A DNA stretch of 64,000 nucleotides from the NCBI GenBank assembly GCA_009363875.1, contig CM018688.1:62783001-62847000 (forward strand). Reading direction: 5' to 3'. The notes beneath the pieces were generated by a model that made no database searches, was not told where the DNA came from, and was given only the letters and a program-made list of their open reading frames with translations. The DNA comes from Mikania micrantha (taxonomy: Eukaryota; Streptophyta; Magnoliopsida; Asterales; Asteraceae). Positions 45,901 to 54,279 of the stretch are shown here, in pieces (positions within the stretch are counted from its first letter, which is position 1; each line of letters starts with the position of its first letter). The position numbers and the translations under genes were made by a program.

Positions 45901-47539
45901 TGTTCAGAGGTACTCCCCGTCTTTCCCCCTGAATCGAGATCTGTTCTCCGTTCTGCAACGTCACTCGTACGATCTTCTCGTTGCATACGATCTCGGCCTG
46001 GTTAGTGGATAACCAATCCATTCCTACGACTACATCAAAGCTTCCGAGAGTCACCGGCATCAAATCGATTTTGAGTTCGTGATTCGCCAAAACCATGATG
46101 CATCCTCGGAAGATGTGTTGTGTTTCAATCAGTTTGCCGTCAGCTAACTCTACAGTATACTTGTAGTCTAGTGGCGTTGGGGTAATATCTAGTAATTTGC
46201 TAAACTCACTAGATATAAAGCTCCTATCGGCACCGGTATCAAATAATATGCTAGCATAGACATTATTTAAAAGAAACGTACCGGTTACGATGTTTGGGTC
46301 ATCCTTGGCTTCTCCCGAGCCAATCACAAATGCTCTTCCTTTGGCCGCTCCTCCTCCGGCCTTCTTCAATTGAGGGCAATCCCTCCTCATGTGGCCTGGT
46401 TTTCCACATTCATAACACCCTCTGGAGGTGTTCTGGTTGTTGTTCTGGTTGTGGTTAGGGTTGTTATTACTGGGAAATTTGGATCTGCAGTCTTTGGCCA
46501 TGTGGCCATGTCGTCCACATTTCAAGCAACGATATCGTTCGCATTGCCCGAAGTGGTGATAAGAGCATCGGTTACACAAGGGGTATTTCCCTTGGTACAC
46601 ACCCTTCCCCTTGTCGTCGGGTTGGGTGGCAGTAAAGGCTCTGGCTGGTGCAGATCTTTGTTGTTGTTGAGGTTGATGAGATTGGTGGTGGCTGGGTTCC
46701 CATTTCCTCTTCTGGCTTTCTTGAGGCTTCAGATGTTCGCCTCGTTTGGGTAGCTTGCCTTGTGCTACCGCTTGGTCGGTTAGTTTGTGAGCCAGCCTGA
46801 TCAGAGGTTGGATAGTGGTGAGGTCAGACGCAGTCACCATGCTCTGAATTTGTTCGGGCAGCCCACTGATGAACTGCTCGATTTTCTTGTACTCCGGCGT
46901 CACCATAGCCGGACATAGCTTACACAGCTCATGGAATCGAGTACAGTATTGCTCGATCTCAGAGCCCACCATCTTCAGTACCCAGAACTCAGCCTCTAGC
47001 TTTCTGATCTCATCACGAGGACAGTATTCCTCTTGCAGTAGTCGGGTGAAATCAGCCCATGGCATGGAGTTGGCACCGTCCAACCCCAGGGTTTGTACAT
47101 GGGTATTCCACCATGTGAGTGCTGGTCCTTCCAGTGTACCAGTTGCGAACTTCACCCGGTTCTCTTCAGTACATTCGCACATAGCGAATACAGACTCCAC
47201 TTTCTCCACCCAGCGGAGCATTCCCACGGCTCCCTCAGTCCCCTTGAATTTGTGTGGGTGGCAGTTCAGGAAGGATTTAAAAGAACATCCTTTGTTGTTG
47301 TTGCCTTGTGATCCTGTCAGTCAGAAACCAATGTCGTAGGTCAGAGCGTGTTAGCTATACTATGTTAGTCATGTTAGGCGAGGGTTAGTACCGTTGTTCG
47401 AGCCACTGGTTTCACTAGCAAGGCGGTGTGCCTCGTGCTCCGCCAGTATCTTGTTAACCCGTCTGTCAACCATCATCTTAATGACGGCTGCGTCCAGTGT
47501 TCGTCTAGGAGGGCGTGCATGTGGTCCTCTTCCCGCCAT
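42956..47539 (-). CDS. gag-pol: Chromovirus Gag-Pol polyprotein with predicted gag intron
   Basis: Main frame 47313-42956 (minus). Domains: capsid (LTWWNTHVQTLG, CPRDEIRKLEAEF), two CCHC knuckles (CLKCGRHGHMAKDC, CYECGKPGHMRRDC), protease (LFDTGADRSF), RT (MCIDYRELN, FIDDILIYS), RNase H (VVYCDASKQGLGC, TTHDLELGAVVFAL), integrase (HHCC region HPGSDKMYHDL...CLTCSKVK; core SIISDRDSRF, QTDGQSERT) and a chromodomain (RWNSRRGPEFTWERE). No internal stop. The frame lacks its own ATG upstream. A separate exon with ATG at 47539 (MAGRGPHARPPRR..., to 47392) joins across 47391-47314 (78 nt, GT-AG) in the correct phase and supplies the missing N-terminus. Chromodomains guide integration to marked chromatin. 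It is possibly still active. Confidence 0.93.
47314..47391 (-). other. Predicted 78-nt intron in gag
   Basis: Donor AACG|GTACTAAC and acceptor CTGACTGACAG|GATCAC on minus, with branch-like CTAAC and CTGAC motifs. Exon phases (1 base left over, 2 bases needed) match exactly. Without splicing, the frame upstream of the capsid is closed by a TGA. Confidence 0.55.
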
Positions 47540-47800
47540 AGATATTTTCTATACGGAAGGGATAGAATGTTAGTAAGTCAGAATGTTAGTCAGATGTTGT
47601 GTCGGAAGTCAGATCATGTGTCATGTTAGTTGTCAAGTCAAAGCAATCATGGTCAACATGTAATAAGTAAGACAAAACATAATTCTCATTAATAATAAGT
47701 TGGAAGTACAATAATTTCAAAAGGAAATACATAATAAGTTCTTCGAGCACATCCCGCTCGTCTAGGCCAAAATAAAGAAAATACAAAATACAATAGTCCT
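47540..47800 (-). other. Spacer between ORF0 and gag
   Basis: No ORF. On the minus strand it ends in a pyrimidine-rich acceptor-like site (CTATCCCTTCCGTATAG, at 47549) preceded by a CTAAC branch-like motif, ten bases before the gag ATG. Confidence 0.5.
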
Positions 47801-48553
47801 CTAATCCGAATCCATAGAGACGTGTGAGATATCGCTAGCAGCGTCCCCGTCATCATCATCCTCCTCCGGATCCTCATTAGGATCCTCATCAAGGTCCTCA
47901 TCTTCGAGGTCCTCGGCCTCGAACTCGGGACCATCCTCTTGAGGTGGTTCCTCAATAAACTGTGCAGCCCATGCGTTAAGCATGGCATCACTGGCCTGCA
48001 CCATGGCCTGAGTCTCGGTGATGTCTGTCCGATTCTCGGTTATACGCACGTCGTGTTCCTGCACGACATCGACGACCTGTCCATGCTCGGTCAGTAGTTG
48101 GGACATTTGGAGTCGTAGGGCCTCCATCTGAGCTTCCAGTCTGTTGTTGCGCTCCTCCAGTCTCTCGTTCTGCCTCTCCAATCGATCGCTCTTCTCGCGA
48201 AGAACTCGGACCTCGTCTGTTAGCTCCCTACCCCTCCAGACTTCCCGTCGTGTGCAAGCAACATGTGCCGCGAAGGCCTGCTCCATCGGCACTCCGAACG
48301 GTGGTAGTCGGTGTTCTGGAGTGGTGTCGCCGGGATATCGATATGGAGGTACTCTCTCCTCGACGATCCAACTCTGGAGTATGGTGGGAAGCCATCCCCA
48401 ATGTCTGGCCCGTGCTGCGTCCCTCACCCGCCGGTCCATTTCGGCGTCAACCTGTGATACTATATCGTGGATCCGGCGTCGGCTCTCTGCGGCCATGTCA
48501 TCAGTGGTCGGGTGTCGGTCTGCGTTCCTGCCGGTACTGTCATTGTTGGCCAT
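47801..48553 (-). CDS. ORF0: 250-aa coiled-coil protein upstream of gag
   Basis: Intact ORF from ATG 48553, in the same orientation as gag-pol, between the PBS and gag. The N-terminal ~110 residues are Arg-rich with a Trp-containing patch (RARHWGWLPTILQSW) and a Pro/Tyr segment (VPPYRYPGDTTPEH). Residues ~110-185 form a clear heptad coiled coil (LERQNERLEERNNRLEAQM...). The C-terminus (~205-245) is strongly acidic. No zinc finger, protease or gag motif is seen. A splice-acceptor consensus (AAAACTTACAG|G) lies one base before the ATG. Upstream ORFs are known in some Tat/Ogre elements but are not the usual Tekay plan. The function is unknown; multimerisation, nucleoprotein or chaperone roles are guesses. 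Confidence 0.75.
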   Translation of the reverse strand: MANNDSTGRNADRHPTTDDMAAESRRRIHDIVSQVDAEMDRRVRDAARARHWGWLPTILQSWIVEERVPPYRYPGDTTPEHRLPPFGVPMEQAFAAHVACTRREVWRGRELTDEVRVLREKSDRLERQNERLEERNNRLEAQMEALRLQMSQLLTEHGQVVDVVQEHDVRITENRTDITETQAMVQASDAMLNAWAAQFIEEPPQEDGPEFEAEDLEDEDLDEDPNEDPEEDDDDGDAASDISHVSMDSD

Positions 48554-48694
48554 CCTGTAAGTTTTAAGTTAGTAAGCAATAGTTCAATATAAGCAAAAAC
48601 ATCATCAATGTGCAAGTTCTACGTGTAGTGTCTAAAGTTGAGCAAAGGCTATAGTCTAAGCTTACTATATGCAAACCTAGTTCTCTATAACCAA

Positions 48695-48707
48695 GGCTCT
48701 GATACCA
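48695..48707 (-). other. Primer-binding site (tRNA-iMet) of young chromovirus
   Basis: Minus TGGTATCAGAGCC, three bases after the 5' LTR end at 48711. Same primer as the copia element. No equivalent was found in the degraded chromovirus. Confidence 0.92.
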
Positions 48708-49065
48708 GTCTGTCACACCCCCAATTTCCCACTCGTGACGTATGTCCACGTGGATGTGACGTGTCCAGAATCACAGCTCAAGGTCATATAGAACACCTCT
48801 ATATGCGTTTACAAATCAAATGTTTGACACATACACATATTAAAATAGTTTGCAGCGGAATAATGGTTGTCACAATATATTGCAGCGGAAAATAAAGTGT
48901 TTGACATAATGCAGCGGAAAAATCAAAAGTTGTTAAACACTACGATGTTTGATAAAGATACATATTCATAATAAACAGTGTTTGCATGAAAACATAAATA
49001 AATGCATGTAGGTCCTATGCCCGATCCCCTACGTGCATTCCTGGCATCCATAGCCTGCTAGTTAC

Positions 49066-49540
49066 CTGAGAATACAAGTTTAAAAACAAGTGTCAACACG
49101 ATGGTTGGTGAGTTCACAGGTTTTGATATACATATAGTAATGAAAAGTGTGTCATGCTGTTTATCAAATGTTAGTACCGAGCCCTAGGCCCAAAGTGTCA
49201 GTGCGTCACTACCGAACTAGACTTGTTTGTCCTTGCCTCCGCTATGCCTCGTATACATAGCAAGTTAGGTCAGAATTTGCACGGGTTATGACACTCAGTC
49301 AACATGGTGCCCCGTGGGGTTAGTCATTCCCTAATGGATCCATCCAAATCTACCACGTTGTTCGTACATTAACGGTAAGACTTTGTGAGGGCTTGTAACG
49401 AGTTCAACACTTAATGTTTGTCTAATAAACCAGCATACACAATAATGTTTGTACAGTAATAATGTTTGACTCGATGCAACTAGTATTCTCCCCCTATTTA
49501 AAAGCGTTTGAAAAAGAGTAAAGAGGGGCCGTAAACTCAC
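49066..49540 (-). other. Predicted 5'-leader intron in the 5' LTR
   Basis: Same sites as 40306-40780. In the transcript starting below the TATA box at 51172 it would be removed upstream of the PBS, joining a ~1.6-kb LTR exon to U5. Confidence 0.5.
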
Positions 49541-51166
49541 CTTAGTGAAACGAATGTATGTAAGCGTAAGCTCCCGAGTTGTCGTGTAGCACGTCGGTCA
49601 CCGGCAACCTATATCGTAGATCGTATGTGAGTTCGTGTAGGTGACCGTGCTAGTGTTAGTGCTCGTGTTTGTGCTCAACAACCCTTGGTTGTTCATGTTT
49701 GCCCGTGTCGGTCCACAATGACCGTGTTTGCTCGTGTTGGTCCATATTGACCGTGTTTGACCATGTTTGACCGTGTTTGACCGTGTTTGACCAAAGTTGA
49801 CCGTGTCAAGTCAACGACCCGTTGGTGAACCGTGTAACGGTTTGTGTCTCGTGTAGCAATCGTGTAAGTGTTTGTCGTGTGCAAAACGCGTAGGTCGCGT
49901 TTATGGACAACTTACTATTTATAGTAAATTTCCATTTATGGAAAGTTCACAAAGCATATCGGTTTTATAGTTCTAGCATGTTCAATAGTCCTACGTGATC
50001 ATGTTAACACATAGCACATTATCATACAAGTTCACGTAAGTTGGTTACAACATGTTAGCACATAAAAGTTTCCTAAAATGGAAAGTTTCCATTCTTAGCA
50101 TACGGGACATCGGATTCCATCTAACTTAGCATCTAATCATCATGTTATAGCATAATAAATCATTTAGCATGCTCAAATCATACAACGTGTTGGTAAATCG
50201 GTTTTTGCAAAGTTAAAGTTACTATATATAGTAACTTTCTAGTTTTTCATAAAAATGACCATTTTAACATTTCTAAACCAATTTTCATCTCATCAAACAC
50301 CATTATAGGCTACTTAGCATCATATAAACATATTAACATAGCCAAATCCCTCACTTATCATTATTTCGACAAATAAAGTTTCTAAAAATAGTAACTATGT
50401 CAAAAATGACCATATTCATCATCAATATCCCATCCTAAGCATTCAAATCATTTTGTTAACATTCTAAGAACATATCTAGTTACATGCATGTTTATAAACT
50501 CATCTCGACAATCATCTTGTAACAAAAAGTTACTATATATGGCAAGTTTCATCAAGAATCGTCATCCTAACGATTTTAATCCAATCCAACCATTGGTAAT
50601 CCTTCTAATATCATTAAGAAACATCCCAACATACTCAAAATCATTCCCATACTCATGGATCATACATGCATGCATCTATATTCTCATAATCATCATTTTA
50701 ATCAACAAGACATGTTCCCATCATCCTAGATCATCACAAAACCTCATATAAACATGGTAGATCATCAAGTACAGTAGGTTTATCAACAAACCCAGAAACA
50801 AAATTCGTGCATGTGCATTCAAAGTGCTTGCATGTGTGATTTTTCACTTGCATGTGAGTGTAGTGGTGGTTTTAAGCTACAAGGAGTGTAGAACTACCTT
50901 TCAAAGCTTCAAGATCCTGAGAAGATGATAAAGGGCAGCTTCTAGACCTCCTGAATCGTGGGTCTTGACAGGAACAAGAGGGTGACGATGAGTCTTCGAG
51001 TTTCTTGGTGGTTAGTGAGCTTGAATGATCAAGTGTGGATCTTCAAAGGTGTTTCAATGGTGGTAAAATGGCTGGAAATGGAGGTTGAAGACGACTTCAG
51101 TCGAGGGGTGGCGTATAGAACCGGAGGAATGATGAGAAAAGATAGGCTAGGCATGATGTTCTTGGT

Positions 51167-51172
51167 TTTATA
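51167..51172 (-). promoter_or_regulatory. TATA box of the active-side LTR
   Basis: Minus TCTTTATAAAACCAAGAAC. Four GCGTACCGC-type motifs lie at 51194-51316, immediately upstream in promoter orientation. Confidence 0.65.
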
Positions 51173-51835
51173 AAGATTTTGTCGACTGGGCGGTGTCGCG
51201 TACCGCTATGGTGCATTCAAATCCTCTCCGCGTACCGCGGCGGATTTCGGGAGTCAAACCCCGTGATGTATGTCGCGTATCGCGGGCAGGCCGCTTGTTG
51301 GGCCACCGCGTACCGCGGTGGGCTCCCAGAGAGCCCAATAAGCCTTTTTGATGGGTTTGATCCGCTCGTCGTCGTTTTCACGCTTCCGAACTATCGTTTG
51401 GCCTCGTTTGAACTTCCAAGTTCAGTGTGTGAGTGTTTCGTGCGGTTATGAGTGTTGTGCTACCCAATGTGCTTGACGTTCACCAACGTTCGTGTGTTTT
51501 GACACGTGTGTGTTGTTTGTCGATAATTCCACGAATTATCTAGTCAGGTGTCAGTGTTTGTACTGTCGTGCCACGTGTCACACTAAATTAATCTAATTCC
51601 AGTGCCACGTGTACATAAAGCATTTAAATCAACATTTAAATAAATAAGATGCTGACCTGGAAATTACGGGGTGTCACACAAGCTTCATGCTTATGATAAT
51701 GGCATAACGGCTTCGGACCAGGCTTCATTCCTCACAAAATTTCGTCTGTACTTTTTGGATGTGCATGAACATGTCTTCTTGACCAAATGTGTAAGTCTCA
51801 ACCTCTCTCTCTCTTATTCTAACTCAGTTTTGTAA

Positions 51836-53129
51836 TTTCATACTTAATCATGAACTTTTTAGGTTAACCTGAAAAACTTGATTATGTAGAAGTCAGTCCT
51901 TTTGATCTTTACAAGCAACTATTTCAAATAACATCTGTTTGATAACCTGGTATATCATCCAAAATGTTCATAAGTTCCGGCTATGCCTTCAGCTTGTCTC
52001 TTTGATCTTCATAATATTATGACGGACTTGACTAACTGATGTTCAAAATGATGGATGATACTAAAGAAACACCCATCTTTAGTAAACCCACATCCACCCT
52101 TCTTCCACACCTAAATTAGGTACTGGCCATAAAATACTTCTCCAAAACCCTCCAAGCCTAATAAACCCAAAAGAATCTGTTCAGGAAGATGAGATCCCTG
52201 AACATGATTGTGTTCCCACTGAACACATGGATACATCTGTTTCATCCTCACAGATATATCAAGCATCTCTTCCCATCCTGCTCCTCATTCATCCTCTTCA
52301 CAGGATGATGTTGTATTCCTAAGGGAACCCTAACTAACCATTGAAATGTCAGTGGACTTTCAGTTGGTCGTCCTCTCTCCCAGGGACAACTCTGTTTCTA
52401 AAAGCCCCCCCACTATCCATCAACACTTCTCTACCCTATAAAAGAGGATGAGATCCGGTCGTCAAGTCCATCTTGACCTCCTGATCATATATCAGGAGCA
52501 TCCATTTCATATGCAAATCCAATGGCTTTTCATTTGAATGGATTAGGCAATAAGACTCCTGGTATGGCAACAGCCAATGAAGTTTTTCATTAAACTAAGG
52601 CTAGGAAATTCCCAGAACCAAGAAAAAGGGGTTTATGACATCTCTGAGATGGACTCAGGTCATAATAAAACTGACTCTCTAGTCAGGGATTCGGATGACA
52701 TCTACAAAATGATGGACGGATCAGTTCTTCACATTATGGAATTAACGGATATCTTTAGTCCTGTAATCCAAATCCAACCCCATGCAGGCACCTTCATTTG
52801 AAGGTTTTCTAATCTTCTCAACCACCTTCACTACTACCACCCTTCCTCCACTACCTTTCAAGGAGCATTTCTCCCACTTCTCTCTGCCTTTCTTTCTTCC
52901 CTGCCTTGTCTCCGGCTGATTAAGCCAAAAAGAGGGAGATAATCCATAAACTATTCTCAAAAGGTGGTTAACGCTTAAATAAACAAAAGAAGCCTAGCTC
53001 TGATAAACAAAGAAGCCTTTGCTTTACTGAGACCCATTTGAACCATTCTCATGATTCTTTCCCCACTGAGTGTGATGTTCTAGAAATTGATTGGGATCTA
53101 ACATTAAGTGGTTTTGGCTTCATCAGTCC
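51836..53129 (+). other. Copia 3' region before the PPT
   Basis: No intact gene. Open stretches such as 52577-52801 (KFFIKLRLGNSQNQEKG...) show no known domain and neighbouring frames are broken. A CCACC/CTTCC-rich strand lies at 52810-52900. It may hold the remains of an extra 3' ORF. Confidence 0.5.
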
Positions 53130-53139
53130 AGAGGGAGAT

Positions 53140-53903
53140 TGTTGGAAAATAAGGACTGACGAAGCAAAACCACCTTTCAAATAATCTTTGTAATAAATGT
53201 TGCAGGACACTAGCTTCCGAAGACAAGTCTTCAGAAGAACCTTCGGAAGACATAAATAAAAGACAACTGCTTCCGAAGACAATACTTCAGAAGTTGCTTC
53301 GGAAGACCCTATCTGAAGACAAACCTCAGAAGACACTATCGGAAGAAAACACTTGCTTCCGAAGAATAAAAGTCTTTTACTTCGGAAGACTTCCAAAGAC
53401 ATCTGCCTCGGAAGAAAAACAATATTTCAGAAGACATATGTTTCTTCTGTTGAAAGAATAAATGTAACCTGCTTTTGGATAACTGTCTACACTAGATAGT
53501 TTTCTATAAAGAGCTTCCGAGAGAATAATGTATTAGCATCAGTACAAAAGTCTGAACTAAGATCTTTAAAGATCCTATGTTGACTTTACGCTTGTACTAT
53601 TCTGATGCTACAGTGTCTGTAATAGTGTCATCAGTCTTATCTGTTTGTCTTCTTCTTGTATTTGTCCTGAAACATTAAATGTCGGGGCTATTTATACCCC
53701 AACATCTACTGAATAATTTGAACAACACTTTTCTGAATCTTCTTTGTGTTGCCCTACTGTTTTCTCCTCTCTTCTAATTTATGAAAACTAAACACTAAAA
53801 TAACTAAAGAGCAAAACTCAAGAGGGAGCAAAACATCAAAAGCTTTGTCTAAGCTCTTGATCCTGGTTAAGTTAATCTCTCCTCAGCTCACCGGTTTTCT
53901 ACA
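53140..53903 (+). repeat. Copia 3' LTR
   Basis: Same length (764 bp) as 32308-33071, with about three substitutions, preceded by the PPT AGAGGGAGAT and followed by TSD ATTAA. Confidence 0.95.
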
Positions 53904-53908
53904 ATTAA

Positions 53909-54274
53909 AAAAATTAACAAACTGGGAAGCACAAGCAATATCAGAACCTTTTACGAAGGAGGAGATTAGAAGGGCTGTTTGGGACCGGATGGATTCAATT
54001 TCTCGTTTATCAGACACTATTGGGAATTATTAAAGGAAGATTTTTCTAAAGTTTTTTCCCATTTTTTTGAGCATGGTACAATTCATAGAAGTTGCAGTTC
54101 CTCATTTCTTCACCTTATTCCAAAAATGTCTCATCCAAAATCGTTTAATGACTTTAGACCAATAAGCTTGCTGGGATGCGTACCAAAGGTGATATCGAAG
54201 GTTTTGTCTAACATAATTCGATCGGTAATTAGCTCGGTTATTGATAAAAGTCAAATGGCTTTTCTCTCTAGTAG
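53909..54274 (+). pseudogene. LINE reverse transcriptase, N-terminal part
   Basis: Two overlapping frames encode EPFTKEEIRRAVWD, GPDGFNFSFIRHYWELLKED, FLHLIPKM and FNDFRPISLLGC, the classic RT blocks of plant LINEs. A frameshift lies near 53985. The sequence is broken at 54275 by a solo LTR inside the RSVISSVIDKSQMAFLSSRYI-type block; the motif resumes at 56361 with LDEPLIMNE. Confidence 0.85.
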
Positions 54275-54279
54275 GTACA

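Larger units (their letters stand above)
39951..51678 (-). mobile_element. Young Tekay-like chromovirus with extra 5' ORF, minus strand
   Basis: TSD CAAGC (39946-39950, 51679-51683); LTRs of 2970 and 2968 bp with about four differences. PBS for initiator-Met tRNA at 48695-48707; PPT (ATGGGGAGGA on minus) at 42921-42930. On the minus strand the order is LTR, PBS, ORF0 (250 aa), gag-pol with chromodomain, PPT, LTR. The reading frame of pol is open throughout. It is the youngest insertion in the window: it sits inside the copia element, which sits inside the LINE. Confidence 0.96.
48711..51678 (-). repeat. 5' LTR of young chromovirus
   Basis: Near-identical partner of 39951-42920 (about two substitutions and two single-base indels). 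It carries the promoter that would drive the element. Confidence 0.96.
39875..51835 (+). pseudogene. Small 3' ORF of copia element, split by chromovirus
   Basis: ATG at 39875 opens a frame that is cut after 76 bases by the chromovirus. It continues after the second TSD at 51684 and stays in frame to TAA at 51833-51835 (75 codons in total). The start reads MLLVTDDKLSGMSSG, and the part after the insertion contains FLTKFRLYFLDVHEHVF. A splice-donor consensus (AATGT|GTAAGT, 51791) suggests a longer spliced gene. I do not recognise it. Sireviruses often carry an extra ORF in this position, but this one shows no envelope-like features. Confidence 0.4.
32308..53903 (+). mobile_element. Ty1/Copia retrotransposon (SIRE/Maximus-like) with nested chromovirus
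   Basis: Flanked by TSD ATTAA (32303-32307, 53904-53908), with 764-bp LTRs that differ at only about three sites. It has a PBS after the 5' LTR, gag with coiled coil, a zinc-knuckle ORF, intact pol in copia order (protease, integrase, RT, RNase H), a 3' region with a small extra ORF, and a PPT (AGAGGGAGAT, 53130-53139). The chromovirus 39951-51678 is inserted in the 3' region; without it the element is ~9.9 kb. The long gag coiled coil and long 3' region suggest the SIRE lineage; lineage assignment is inference. Confidence 0.93.

Noticed and set aside
48144..48567. Plus-strand ORFs of 105-138 aa opposite ORF0
   Set aside because: Antisense shadows of the GC-richer ORF0 sequence.
51684..53129. 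Envelope-like ORF of a Sirevirus
   Set aside because: No long frame, signal peptide, transmembrane segment or typical coiled coil could be read; only short broken frames.
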